From: Acuticoccus mangrovi
GTDB taxonomy: Bacteria > Pseudomonadota > Alphaproteobacteria > Rhizobiales > Amorphaceae
NCBI RefSeq assembly: GCF_016411865.1
Contig: NZ_JAEKJA010000001.1
Location: 496,001-560,000, forward strand
Direction: 5' to 3'
DNA: 64,000 nucleotides
Program-made: the position numbers and the translations under genes
Part shown: piece after piece, positions 1 through 7,975 of the stretch
Position numbering within the stretch: the stretch's first letter is position 1
How the letters are laid out: each line of letters opens with the position of its first letter
The notes under the pieces: model-generated
Database searches by the model: none
Told to the model about the DNA's origin: nothing
Seen by the model: only the letters and a program-made list of their open reading frames with translations

Positions 1-413
1 ATGCCCGCTACGGGCTCGCCGCGGGGCTGTTCCTGATCTTCGGCCTGGCGGTCTCGGGGTTGCCACCCTTTTCGGGCTTCTGGCCGAAGCTGATGCTGGT
101 GCAGGCGTCGCTCGCCGGCAGCGGGGCGCTGGCGCTCGCGGGGGCCGTGGGGGTGATCCTCTCGGGCCTCCTCACCACGATCGCCATCGGGCGGGCCTGG
201 GTGCTCGTGTTCCTGCGCCCGCGCGACGGCAGCGAGAACGGGCACGTGGCGGTCGGCGCGCCGCGGGCGATGGCCGCGCCCCTCGTGGCGCTCGCCATCC
301 TGGTGGTGGCGCTGGGGCTGTTGCCGACGATCGTGATCGCACCGGCGCAGAGCGGGGCGGCAGGGCTCCTCGACCCCACCGTCTACCTCCAGCGCGTGCA
401 GGACATGGAGTAG
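1..413 (+). CDS. mrpD: Mrp/Pha cation:proton antiporter subunit D, C-terminal part
   Basis: This is the 3' end of a gene that begins before the window; the reading frame is open from base 3. The product is a hydrophobic membrane protein ending in transmembrane segments typical of the MrpD/PhaD (NuoM/N-like) antiporter subunit, with the loop LPPFSGFWPK as the best local marker. In this family subunit D, together with A, forms the ion-translocating part of a multi-subunit Na+ or K+/H+ antiporter in the inner membrane. The next three genes are E, F and G in the canonical order, which fixes the identity. The stop is four bases before the start of subunit E. Confidence 0.9.
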   Translation, partial: ARYGLAAGLFLIFGLAVSGLPPFSGFWPKLMLVQASLAGSGALALAGAVGVILSGLLTTIAIGRAWVLVFLRPRDGSENGHVAVGAPRAMAAPLVALAILVVALGLLPTIVIAPAQSGAAGLLDPTVYLQRVQDME

Positions 414-417
414 GGCG

Positions 418-894
418 ATGGGGCTCATCTTCATCAACGTGATGCTCGCCATCGCCTGGGCGTTTCTCACCGGGTCGGTATCGTTCGTCAATCTGGCCTT
501 CGGCTTCGTGCTCGGCGGGATCGCTCTCGCCCTCATTCGCGAGCAGGCCGGGTCCGTCAGCCACTTCCGCCGAACGTTCTCGATCGTGAAGCTCGCGGTC
601 ATCTTCGTTTACGAACTGGTCAAGTCTTCGATCATCGTGGCGCGGCTTGTGTTGTCGCCGCATCGCACGCTGTCGCCGGCGATCATCGCCTATCCCCTCG
701 AGGTTCGGACCGATGCCGAGATCACGTTGCTCGCCAATCTGATCACGCTGACCCCGGGGACATTGTCGATGGACGTGTCGGACGATCGCTCCACGCTCTA
801 TGTCCATGCGATCGATGCGCCGGAGCCCGACGCGGTGATCGCCGACATCAAGAAGAGCTTCGAGGATCGCATCAGAAAGGTGTTCCACCCATGA
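418..894 (+). CDS. mrpE: Mrp/Pha antiporter subunit E
   Basis: A 158-residue protein with two hydrophobic segments in the first 45 residues and one near residues 55-80, then a soluble tail carrying the family-typical stretch [13 protein letters not shown]. MrpE is a small membrane subunit needed for assembly of the Mrp cation:proton antiporter, used in pH and Na+/K+ homeostasis. The ATG has a GGAGTAGGG ribosome-binding site that overlaps the end of subunit D. The stop overlaps the start of subunit F (ATGA), so translation is probably coupled. Length is usual for the family. Confidence 0.93.
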   Translation: MGLIFINVMLAIAWAFLTGSVSFVNLAFGFVLGGIALALIREQAGSVSHFRRTFSIVKLAVIFVYELVKSSIIVARLVLSPHRTLSPAIIAYPLEVRTDAEITLLANLITLTPGTLSMDVSDDRSTLYVHAIDAPEPDAVIADIKKSFEDRIRKVFHP

Positions 895-1223
895 GCGGAA
901 CGTTGTTTCTCGACATCTGCCTCGCCGTCACGCTGATGGTGCTGGCGCTGTCGTTCGTGCTCATCGTGGTGCGCATCGTGCGCGGGCCGAGCTTGCCGGA
1001 CCGGATCCTGGCGCTCGATCTCCTGGTGTCGGTCGCGATCGGCTTCATCGCCGCCTTCGGCATCGACACCGGCTTTTCGATCTACGTCGACATCGCGATT
1101 TCGCTGGGGCTGGTGGGGTTCCTGTCCACCGTCGCGCTCGCCCGCTTCGTGCTGCGGCGCGGCGAGCTGTCGCTCGGCGAGGAGGGCTCGCTGGAGCTCG
1201 AAGGGGAGGGCGACAATGCCTGA
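891..1223 (+). CDS. mrpF: Mrp/Pha antiporter subunit F
   Basis: A 110-residue protein with three predicted transmembrane segments and the MrpF hallmark [13 protein letters not shown] after the first segment. It is a small subunit of the Mrp antiporter complex. The C-terminal tail is acidic (many Glu), an unremarkable variation. The start overlaps the subunit E stop and the end overlaps subunit G by eight bases, giving an unbroken D-E-F-G operon. Confidence 0.94.
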   Translation: MSGTLFLDICLAVTLMVLALSFVLIVVRIVRGPSLPDRILALDLLVSVAIGFIAAFGIDTGFSIYVDIAISLGLVGFLSTVALARFVLRRGELSLGEEGSLELEGEGDNA

Positions 1224-1575
1224 GTGGGCACTCTACTTGACCGGCCTTCTGTGCCTCTGCGGGGCGTTCTTCGTGCTGGTGGCGGCGATCGGCGTGTTGC
1301 GTCTCAATGATCTTTATATGCGAATGCATGCGGCCAGTAAGGCCGGCACGCTCGGCTCGTGCGTGCTGGTGCTCGCCTTGGCGCTCTATTCGCGTGAGAG
1401 CGACGTGGTGTTGCGGGCGTTGGCGGGCGTGGTGTTCTTCCTCTTGACCGCACCGGTATCGGCCCATCTCCTGGCGCGAGCCGCCTATACTGTGGGATAT
1501 CGCCCCTGCAGTCTGACCCAGCATGACGCCCTTGCGACTCATCCGGTGGCCACTGCCACACGAACGCCCGATTGA
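1216..1575 (+). CDS. mrpG: Mrp/Pha antiporter subunit G
   Basis: A 119-residue membrane protein with three hydrophobic segments and the MrpG signature [14 protein letters not shown]. It completes the cation:proton antiporter operon. After the third transmembrane segment the tail (about residues 95-119) is not hydrophobic. No strong terminator follows. The next 279 bases to the mucR-like gene are non-coding and relatively AT-rich. Confidence 0.94.
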   Translation: MPEWALYLTGLLCLCGAFFVLVAAIGVLRLNDLYMRMHAASKAGTLGSCVLVLALALYSRESDVVLRALAGVVFFLLTAPVSAHLLARAAYTVGYRPCSLTQHDALATHPVATATRTPD

Positions 1576-1854
1576 TTGGCGCACAATAGGGGTGGTCAGC
1601 GTCGCGCAACGCTGCATTGAGATTTTGCTGGGGCTTAACTGTTAAGCATTCGTGACGGACATTGTGCCGGCACGGTTCATCCGTCCAGGAGTCCTTGGAC
1701 GACTGTGAATTAACCCGGCATGTCGAGAAAAATCTGTTGGCCTGATCTTGCAGCACCCCGAAGGCTGCAATAGATGTGAACCCATCTGCATAGGGTGTCC
1801 GTCTTGCCGCGTAGATTCCTCGCCCCGGCCACCGAATACAAGAACGAGTGACAA
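1576..1854 (+). promoter_or_regulatory. Promoter region of the mucR-like gene
   Basis: A 279-base gap between the antiporter operon and the Ros/MucR-type gene. It is more AT-rich than its surroundings and holds several short inverted matches (for example GGACGGA/TCCGTCC around 1654-1686). MucR-family regulators usually repress their own promoters through AT-rich sites, so autoregulation here is a reasonable inference. I could not assign -35/-10 boxes with confidence. Confidence 0.35.
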
Positions 1855-2307
1855 ATGTCAGAACCAGTCCAAGATTCGAATCTTATCGATTTGGCGGCGG
1901 AGATTGTCTCCGCTTATGTGAGCAATAATTCCGTTGCGTCGCACGACCTGCCAAATCTGATTTCGGACGTTTACGCTGCGTTACAAAAGACGAACGGCGG
2001 CGAGCCCGAGCCCGAACCCGAGCCGCTGAAGCCGGCCGTTTCGATCAAAAAGTCGATCACGCCGGACTACTTAGTGTGCCTGGAGGACGGAAAGAAATTC
2101 AAATCGCTGAAGCGTCATCTTCGGACACATTACAACCTGTCGCCCGAGGAATATCGCGAGCGCTGGAACCTGCCCAACGACTATCCGATGGTCGCGCCGA
2201 ACTACGCGGCGGCCCGCTCCGAGCTCGCCAAGCGCATGGGCCTCGGCCAGCAGCGCAAGAAGCCGACCCGCGCCACCCGCGGCAGCAAGGCGACGGCGGC
2301 GAGCTGA
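1855..2307 (+). CDS. mucR: Ros/MucR family zinc-finger transcriptional regulator
   Basis: A 150-residue protein. Residues 1-50 form the N-terminal oligomerisation region, followed by an acidic EPEPEPEP linker and the Ros-type zinc finger at about 78-105, then the hallmark YPMVAPNYAAAR and a basic tail. Ros/MucR proteins are alphaproteobacterial H-NS-like regulators controlling exopolysaccharide, motility and symbiosis or virulence genes. The finger reads CLED where Agrobacterium Ros has CxxC, so the second metal ligand is Asp; the histidines (H-x3-H) are kept. This Cys-Asp-His-His variant is known among Mesorhizobium homologues. Confidence 0.93.
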   Translation: MSEPVQDSNLIDLAAEIVSAYVSNNSVASHDLPNLISDVYAALQKTNGGEPEPEPEPLKPAVSIKKSITPDYLVCLEDGKKFKSLKRHLRTHYNLSPEEYRERWNLPNDYPMVAPNYAAARSELAKRMGLGQQRKKPTRATRGSKATAAS

Positions 2308-2344
2308 TCCTGGTACGCTCGGGTTCCTGATCGGCCCGAGCTCC

Positions 2345-2369
2345 GCCTCCTCGCGTCCGGGGAGGCGCT
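2345..2369 (+). terminator. Hairpin after mucR-like gene
   Basis: Arms CGCCTCC and GGAGGCG form a seven-base-pair stem about 40 bases after the stop codon. A T-rich tract is lacking, so this is at best a weak or Rho-assisted terminator. Confidence 0.35.
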
Positions 2370-2565
2370 GTTCCCGGCACCGTCAGGTGACGGGGATATG
2401 TCGACGATAAAGAGACGGCGGCGAGCGTGACCGACGCTTCCCCGTCCAGGTCCTTGGCCGTTCAGGAGTGTGATGCAGCCGCGTCCTCCTACGGCGAGGC
2501 CGTCCCCGACGCGGGTCCTCCCGGCGAATATGTCTTTCGCGAAACTGTTGGCGGGGTGTCCGTGG

Positions 2566-2868
2566 CTAGGGCAGCCGCGGGGACGGCGCCTGTGTCGAAG
2601 GCGTCTGTGTCGAAAGCGCTTGTGTCGAAAGCGTCTGGGGCGAGAGGCTTCCGCCGACGAGACGCTCGGCCTGCCGGACCTTCCGCACCAGGGCCAGATG
2701 ACGCGTGAGGTCGTAGGTCCAGTGACCGGCGGTGCCACGCGCTCGTTCCCGTCGCAGGTCCGCCTTGAGCCGAGCGAGACGACGCGTCGCATCCACGTTC
2801 GACGTGTGCGAGTCGGATTCAAAAATCTTAGGTTGTAATATGTGATTTCGATCGGCCTCGATAGGCAT
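2566..2868 (-). CDS. Small basic orphan protein with pentapeptide C-terminal repeats
   Basis: I do not recognise a family. The ATG sits five bases behind a perfect AGGAGG, which is the main reason to believe it is a gene. The 100-residue product has a charged, Arg-rich middle (about residues 25-70, probably helical) and a low-complexity tail in which units like LSTQA, LSTQT and PSTQA repeat. The DNA behind the tail is a 15-bp tandem repeat. The opposite strand also has an open frame here but without a ribosome-binding site. Confidence 0.5.
   Translation of the reverse strand: MPIEADRNHILQPKIFESDSHTSNVDATRRLARLKADLRRERARGTAGHWTYDLTRHLALVRKVRQAERLVGGSLSPQTLSTQALSTQTPSTQAPSPRLP
2592..2636 (+). 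repeat. 15-bp tandem repeat, three copies
   Basis: Three adjacent 15-base units of the form GTGTCGAANGCGNNT, differing at one to three positions. On the minus strand they encode the STQ pentapeptide repeats at the C-terminus of the small orphan gene. Being a multiple of three, unit gain or loss would leave the frame intact. Confidence 0.8.
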
Positions 2869-2925
2869 GGCATCCTCCTGGTCGGTTGACCGCGGGGAGG
2901 AGGCTAAGGCCGACAATCCTACCGG

Positions 2926-3098
2926 GGATAAATTTACCCAACGCTTTAAGAAACAGCGACGGCAAACGCATCAAAATTGTCAATTCTAATGTGATGGGTC
3001 CTTAAAGTTATCCCCGCTTTCCGCATCCAACTTTAAATTGTAGATAACGAGCAGGGCAAAAACGCCCGCCTCGGAATCGCAACGCGAAGGGCTGAGGG
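2926..3098 (+). promoter_or_regulatory. AT-rich intergenic region upstream of the DnaA-like gene
   Basis: An AT-rich gap between the divergent small orphan gene and the DnaA-domain-like gene. It contains the near-palindrome GGGGATAAATTTACCC (2926-2941) and a TTATCCCCG at 3008-3016 that resembles a DnaA box with two mismatches. Either could bind a regulator of the divergent pair; no consensus promoter is clear. Confidence 0.3.
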
Positions 3099-3503
3099 AT
3101 GCAATCAGAAGAGTTCGCGGTCCTGGAGGCCAGGCCGATGTGCTGCCCGCGCAAGTCCGTGGACCGCCGCACCGTTCGTCGAATGATCGAAGTCACCGTC
3201 GCCGCGGCCATGAACCTTCCGGTGGACGAGCTGGCGGCGAAGACACGCCGCACCGCGCCCGTCGCCTTCGCCCGCCAGGTGGCGATGTATTGCGCTCACG
3301 TCACCCTCGGCTGGTCGCTCACCGAGGCTGGGTCCGTCTTCGATCGCGACCGCACGACGGCGGCTCACGCCTGCCGCGTGGTGGAGGATCGGCGGGACGA
3401 TCAGCAGATCGACAGCATGGTGCAGGCGGTCGAGGACGCCCTTCACGTCTGGTACACCGCGGTCGAGACGGTGCGGCAGGTCTCGCTGAGCGGTGCCGAA
3501 TGA
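3099..3503 (+). CDS. DnaA domain IV-like helix-turn-helix protein
   Basis: A 134-residue protein whose residues 25-115 resemble the DNA-binding domain IV of the replication initiator DnaA. The signature DRDRTTAAHACR corresponds to the DnaA box-recognition loop (consensus RDHTTVLHA). There is no AAA+ ATPase domain, so it is not an initiator; it may bind DnaA-box-like DNA as a regulator or competitor. Its stop overlaps the start of the DUF6456 gene (ATGA), a pairing I associate with Hyphomicrobiales genomes. The function of the pair is not known to me. Confidence 0.75.
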   Translation: MQSEEFAVLEARPMCCPRKSVDRRTVRRMIEVTVAAAMNLPVDELAAKTRRTAPVAFARQVAMYCAHVTLGWSLTEAGSVFDRDRTTAAHACRVVEDRRDDQQIDSMVQAVEDALHVWYTAVETVRQVSLSGAE

Positions 3504-4279
3504 GGACCGAGATCCTACGCGCGCTCCGTCTGATCGGCGAGCGCAAGGCGGTGCTGGCGGGCGACGGCAGCCTGCGCCTCGCCTCGCCCGCGGGCGAGGA
3601 CGTGCGCCTCGCCGCCGCCGAGGTGATGCGCCTCGTCAGCGAAGGATTGCTCGAACGCCGGCGCGATGCCGTGTGGCGCGGCGATGCCGGCCGGGGAATG
3701 CTGCGCCGCGCTCTCTCCGCAGGTGAGGACGCCTATGGGGCGCAGCATCGCGCCACCGCGGTGCGCTCGGTGGAGCACGAGGGCGCGCGCCGCGACGTTG
3801 CGGTCAATCTCGGCGAGAGCCCGCTCGCGTGGCTCGCGACGCGGCGGGACGGCAACGGCCGCCCGATGATCACCCCCGCCGAGGCGGAGGCGGGGCGCCG
3901 TCTCGCCGAGGACCACGCGCGCGGCCATCACCAGCCCCGCGTCACCCAGTCATGGGACGCGAGCGGCGTGCGCGGCGAGCCGCGACGCGACGGGCTCAGC
4001 GCGGGAGAGGCGGCCGAAGATGCCCGGCGCCGGCTGGAAACCGCGCTGAAGGCGGTCGGTCCCGATCTCGACCGCGTGCTTCTCGCGGTCTGCTGCGAGG
4101 AGGTGGGGCTCGGCGACGTGGAGAAGCGGATGGGGTGGCCGCAGCGCAGCGGCAAGGTGGTGCTCCGCCTCGCCCTTGCCCGCCTCGCCGCCCACTACGG
4201 CCTCGCCGACGAGACCGCCGGCACCGAGCGTGCCGCGACCGTGCACTGGGGCGCCCCCGGATACCGCCCGACGGCCTGA
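3500..4279 (+). CDS. DUF6456 domain protein
   Basis: A 259-residue soluble protein. The family marker is ESPLAWLATRRDGNGRP followed by an alpha-helical stretch (residues about 105-240) containing TPAEAEAGRRL and a C-terminal helix-turn-helix-like region (GLGDVEKRMGWPQRSGKVVLR, split at 20 residues: GLGDVEKRMG and WPQRSGKVVL), which looks DNA-binding. No enzyme motif is visible. The ATG start is set by the ATGA overlap with the DnaA-like gene, so the two are almost certainly co-translated. Function unknown; a nucleoid or replication-linked regulator is an inference from the neighbour only. Confidence 0.75.
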   Translation: MRTEILRALRLIGERKAVLAGDGSLRLASPAGEDVRLAAAEVMRLVSEGLLERRRDAVWRGDAGRGMLRRALSAGEDAYGAQHRATAVRSVEHEGARRDVAVNLGESPLAWLATRRDGNGRPMITPAEAEAGRRLAEDHARGHHQPRVTQSWDASGVRGEPRRDGLSAGEAAEDARRRLETALKAVGPDLDRVLLAVCCEEVGLGDVEKRMGWPQRSGKVVLRLALARLAAHYGLADETAGTERAATVHWGAPGYRPTA

Positions 4280-4350
4280 TCGTTCGCAACAGGGAGCGAC
4301 GCATTGGAGGGCGGCGCGGTTTGGCCTATCTGTCGCGAAAGAGGGATGCC

Positions 4351-4767
4351 ATGACCGACGCAGACGACATCGCCGAAGCCTTCGACATGATCGAGGACTG
4401 GGAAGAGCGCTACCGCTACGTGATCGAACTCGGCAAGGAGCTGCCCGAGTTCCCCGAGCCGCTGAAGACCAAGGCGACGCGGGTGGAGGGGTGCGTGTCG
4501 CAGGTCTGGCTCATCGTGTCGCAGAAGGACGGGCGGCTGGTGCTGATCGGCGACAGCGACGCGATGATCGTGCGCGGGCTCGTCGCCATCCTGATCGCCT
4601 TCTACTCCGGGCGGAGGCCGGCGGAGGTGGCGGGGCTCGACGTCGACGCCTACCTGCGCCGCCTGCAGCTCGCCGAGCATCTGACGCCGCAGCGCTCCAA
4701 CGGCCTCAACTCCATGGTCAAGCGGATCCACGAGGATGCGGCCCGTCTCGCCGCCGACGCCGCCTGA
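4351..4767 (+). CDS. sufE: SufE family cysteine desulfuration protein
   Basis: A 138-residue SufE-type protein. SufE accepts persulfide sulfur from the desulfurase SufS on a conserved Cys and passes it to the SufBCD scaffold for Fe-S cluster assembly. The acceptor Cys is residue 48 in the motif VEGCVSQVW, preceded by the typical ELPEFPEPLKTKATR. Length matches the family. It stands alone, without other suf genes nearby, which is common in alphaproteobacteria. The gene ends two bases before the stop of the convergent monooxygenase. Confidence 0.95.
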   Translation: MTDADDIAEAFDMIEDWEERYRYVIELGKELPEFPEPLKTKATRVEGCVSQVWLIVSQKDGRLVLIGDSDAMIVRGLVAILIAFYSGRRPAEVAGLDVDAYLRRLQLAEHLTPQRSNGLNSMVKRIHEDAARLAADAA

Positions 4768-4769
4768 CC

Positions 4770-5837
4770 TCAGGCCTGCGGCGGCGTCCAGCGATAGATC
4801 CAGTCCACGCGCGACAGGATGCCCTCGGCGCCGAGCCGCTCCATGGCGAAGTCGCGGGCGATCGCGAGCGGCAGCGGGAAGTGATAGATCGAGCCTTGCT
4901 GGCGCGTCTGCCGGGCGAGCCGCTCGGTGCGGGTGACGCGCTCCGCCGCGTAGGCCGCGAGCGCCGCCTCGCCGATCCCGTGGCGGCGCACCATGGCGCC
5001 GAGCGTCGCCGCATCCTCGAGCGCCATCGCCGCACCTTGGGCGAGGAAGGGCTCCATCGCGTGCGCCGCATCGCCGACGAAGGCGACGCGGCCGTGGTGG
5101 TAGACGTGCTCCGGCCGGGTGCGGATCGGCCACGAGGTCCACTCCGTCACGTCGTCGGCACCGGCCGAGAGGCCGGTCGGGTTCCGGTCGTAGCGGGCGA
5201 CGAGCACGCAATTGTCCTCGGCCGCGTCGAGCCCGTAGCGGACGAGATGGTGGCCGGCGCTCATGATGAGCTCGGTCACGTTGCCGCTCGCGGCGCCGCC
5301 GCGGCCGCGCCAGGCGACCCAGCCGCCGTCGTGCTCCGCATCGCCCACGAGGCTCGCCCTCAGAGTCGACCCGACGCCGTCGGCGGCGATGATCAGCTCG
5401 GGCAGCCCCTCGACGCCCTGGACCCAATAGTCGTCACCGTCGTGGAAGGCGTCGGTCGCCGCGACGTCGTAGTCGACGGCGATGGTGCCGCGCGCCTCGA
5501 CCTCCTCGAGGAGGGCGCCGTGGAGCGCCGCGCGCGAGGCGGTGAGCGAGGGCGCGCCGTAGCGCTCGGCGACGACGGCGTAGTCGAGCCGGCCGACGGG
5601 ATTGCGGCGGTTCGACGAGCGCACCACCAGCCCGTCGGGCTGCGCGGCGGCGGCGATCACGCGGTCGGCCGCGCCGACCGCCCGCAGCGCCGCGACGGCG
5701 TTGGGGGCGAGCTGGATGCCGGCCCCGGCGTTGGCGTCCGCGGCGCGGCGGCGCTCCACCACGCGCACGTCGGCGAAGCCTTCGAGCGCAAGCGCCGCGG
5801 CAAGTCCCGCGATGCCGGCGCCGACGATGAGGATCAT
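4770..5837 (-). CDS. FAD-dependent monooxygenase (PheA/TfdB, salicylate hydroxylase-like)
   Basis: A 355-residue flavoprotein. The Rossmann motif GAGIAG at residues 6-11 binds the ADP part of FAD, ERR near residue 28 closes the nucleotide fold, and VAFVGDAAHAMEPF near residue 270 is the second FAD-contact motif of aromatic-ring hydroxylases. These enzymes use NAD(P)H and O2 to hydroxylate aromatic or polycyclic substrates; the substrate cannot be told here. It is slightly shorter than typical (about 380-400). No linked ring-cleavage gene is present. Confidence 0.85.
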   Translation of the reverse strand: MILIVGAGIAGLAAALALEGFADVRVVERRRAADANAGAGIQLAPNAVAALRAVGAADRVIAAAAQPDGLVVRSSNRRNPVGRLDYAVVAERYGAPSLTASRAALHGALLEEVEARGTIAVDYDVAATDAFHDGDDYWVQGVEGLPELIIAADGVGSTLRASLVGDAEHDGGWVAWRGRGGAASGNVTELIMSAGHHLVRYGLDAAEDNCVLVARYDRNPTGLSAGADDVTEWTSWPIRTRPEHVYHHGRVAFVGDAAHAMEPFLAQGAAMALEDAATLGAMVRRHGIGEAALAAYAAERVTRTERLARQTRQQGSIYHFPLPLAIARDFAMERLGAEGILSRVDWIYRWTPPQA

Positions 5838-5910
5838 TCTGAGCCGGCCTTTTCTCCAGCGGGCGCGGCAGTCCGCCGGGGGGGCGGAGCGCGCCGCTCG
5901 TCCTATCGGC

Positions 5911-6171
5911 TCAGGCCGTGACGCCGTGCGCGACGGCGGGGGAGGCGATGCATTCCTTCGGGTCCGCCTCGTCCGGCGCGAGCGACGGATCGTAGACGTA
6001 GACGGTGGAGCAGTAGGGGCAGATCGCCTCGGTATCGCCCCCCATGTCGATGAACACGTGCGGGTGATCGAACGGCGGGAGGGCGCCCATGCACATGAAC
6101 TCCTTCACGCCGATCCTCACGCGGGTCACGCCCGGCGTGTTGTGGAACACCGGGGTCGATCCCTCAGCCAT
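5911..6171 (-). CDS. CHCC-type zinc-finger domain protein
   Basis: An 86-residue protein resembling the zinc-binding domain of the mitochondrial complex I subunit NDUFS6 and its bacterial relatives. The visible ligands are Cys in EFMCMG, His in HPHVFIDM and CPYC in ICPYCSTVYVYD. In alphaproteobacteria such small proteins are linked to respiratory complex I assembly, but that role is inferred. The start was chosen because the ATG has an ACAGGAACC ribosome-binding site. Its neighbour upstream is ETF-QO, also a respiratory Fe-S/flavoprotein. Confidence 0.8.
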   Translation of the reverse strand: MAEGSTPVFHNTPGVTRVRIGVKEFMCMGALPPFDHPHVFIDMGGDTEAICPYCSTVYVYDPSLAPDEADPKECIASPAVAHGVTA

Positions 6172-6224
6172 GGTTCCTGTCTCCCAAATAGCCGCCGCGC
6201 GGCGCGTGTCGTGGGCCGCGAGGC

Positions 6225-7886
6225 TCACATTCCGAGATAGTTCGGACCACCGCCACCCTCCGGCGGCACCCAGTTGATGTTCTGGTTCGGGTCCTTGATG
6301 TCGCATGTCTTGCAGTGGACGCAGTTCTGCGCGTTGATGACATAGCGCGGGTCGCCGTCCTCAGTCTGCCATTCGTAGACACCTGCGGGGCAGTAGCGCG
6401 GCGAGGGGCCGCCGTAAACACCGAGCTCGGACGTCGCTTGCAGCGCCGCGTCGCCCACCTTGAGGTGAACGGGCTGGTCCTCCTCGTGGTTGGTGTTGGA
6501 CAGATAGACCGAGGAGGGGCGGTCGAAGGTGGTGACGCCGTTGGGCTTCGGGTAGGCGATCGGCTTGGTCTGCGCCGCGGGCTTCAGCGCCGCATAGTCG
6601 GGCTTGCCGTGGCCGAGCGTGCCGAACGGGGAGAAGCCGAGGAGGGTGTTGAGCCACATGTCGAGCCCGCCCGCCATGAGGCCGCCGAAGGTGCCGAGCC
6701 TCGACCACAGCGGCTTGACGTTGCGCACCGGCTTCAGGTCGCGGCCGATGTCGGAGGAGCGCCAGGCCGCCTCGTAACTGTCGAGGGTGTCGCCGGCTCG
6801 GCCCGCCGCGATCGCCGCGGCGATGTGGTTGGCGGCGAGCATGCCGCTCTTCAGCGCATTGTGGCTGCCCTTGATCCGCGGCACGTTGACGAAGCCCGCC
6901 GCGCAGCCCACGAGGCATCCGCCGGGGAAGACGAGCTTGGGGACGGACTGGTAGCCGCCTTCGGCGATGGCGCGGGCGCCGTAGGCTTCGCGCGTCGCGC
7001 CTTCCAGATAGGGCGCGATGGCGGGGTGGGTCTTGAGGCGCTGCAGCTCTTGGAAGGGGTCGAGATGGGGGTTCTGGTAGTTGAGGTGAACCACCATGCC
7101 GAGCGCCATCATGTTGTCGCCGTAGTGGTAGAGGAAGGAGCCGCCGCCGGTGTCGTTCTTCAGTGGCCAGCCCATGGTGTGGCGCACCATGCCGGGCTCG
7201 AACACCGCGTCGGTGACGCGCCACAGCTCCTTGAGGCCGATGCCGTATTTCTGCGGCTCGCGGCCGGCGTCGAGGGCGAACTCGGCGATCGCCCGCTTGG
7301 TGAGGGAGCCGCGCACGCCCTCGGCGAGCACCACGTACTTGCCGCAGAGCTCGATTCCGGGAGTGAAGGAATCCTTCGGCTCGCCGTCGCGGCCGATGCC
7401 GAAGTCGCCCGTCACGATGCCGATGATGGCGCCGCCGTCGTCGCGCACGAAGTCGGCGGCGGGAAAACCGGGATAGATCTCCACCCCGAGCCCTTCGGCG
7501 AGGCCGCCGAGCCAGCGGCACAGATTGCCGAGCGAGCCGATGAAGTTGCCGTGATTCGACATCAGCGGCGGCATCAGCATCGTCGGCAGATTGATGCTGC
7601 CGGCGGGGCCGAGGAACTGGAAGACGTCGCGCGTCACCTCCGTCTTCAGCGGGCATTCCGCGTCGGTGCGCCATTCGGGTACCAGCGTGTCGAGACCGGA
7701 GGGATCGATGACGGCGCCCGACAGGATGTGCGCGCCGACCTCCGACCCCTTCTCCACGAGCACGACCGACAGCTCCTCGCCCTTCTCGGCGGCGATCTGC
7801 TTCAGGCGAATCGCCCCAGCGAGGCCCGCAGGGCCCCCGCCGACGATCACCACGTCGTAGTCCATGCGCTCGCGCTCGATGGTCAT
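6225..7886 (-). CDS. etfD: Electron transfer flavoprotein-ubiquinone oxidoreductase
   Basis: A 553-residue enzyme that passes electrons from reduced ETF to ubiquinone at the inner membrane, serving acyl-CoA and amine dehydrogenases. The FAD-binding GGGPAGLAGAIRL is near residue 16. The C-terminal [4Fe-4S] domain has CPAG followed by CVHCKTCDIKDP (Cys 522, 525, 528), and the protein ends with the family-typical GGGGPNYLGM. Full length for the family. A second in-frame ATG seven codons later is an alternative start. It lies 53 bases upstream of the zinc-finger gene and could be in one transcript. Confidence 0.97.
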   Translation of the reverse strand: MTIERERMDYDVVIVGGGPAGLAGAIRLKQIAAEKGEELSVVLVEKGSEVGAHILSGAVIDPSGLDTLVPEWRTDAECPLKTEVTRDVFQFLGPAGSINLPTMLMPPLMSNHGNFIGSLGNLCRWLGGLAEGLGVEIYPGFPAADFVRDDGGAIIGIVTGDFGIGRDGEPKDSFTPGIELCGKYVVLAEGVRGSLTKRAIAEFALDAGREPQKYGIGLKELWRVTDAVFEPGMVRHTMGWPLKNDTGGGSFLYHYGDNMMALGMVVHLNYQNPHLDPFQELQRLKTHPAIAPYLEGATREAYGARAIAEGGYQSVPKLVFPGGCLVGCAAGFVNVPRIKGSHNALKSGMLAANHIAAAIAAGRAGDTLDSYEAAWRSSDIGRDLKPVRNVKPLWSRLGTFGGLMAGGLDMWLNTLLGFSPFGTLGHGKPDYAALKPAAQTKPIAYPKPNGVTTFDRPSSVYLSNTNHEEDQPVHLKVGDAALQATSELGVYGGPSPRYCPAGVYEWQTEDGDPRYVINAQNCVHCKTCDIKDPNQNINWVPPEGGGGPNYLGM

Positions 7887-7975
7887 TCTGTCTCCCTCGG
7901 GGGCCGTCTCGTTGGCGCGGCTCGACAGCCACGCGCCTCAATCGTTAGGTTTGAATACGTCGAAGGTAGCCGGTG

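Noticed and set aside
2427-2708. Plus-strand frame of 93 codons opposite the small orphan gene
   Set aside because: No ribosome-binding site; the minus-strand alternative has a perfect AGGAGG.
3008-3016. Replication origin at the DnaA-like gene
   Set aside because: Only one poor DnaA-box match, no cluster of boxes, and the gene lacks the ATPase domain of an initiator.
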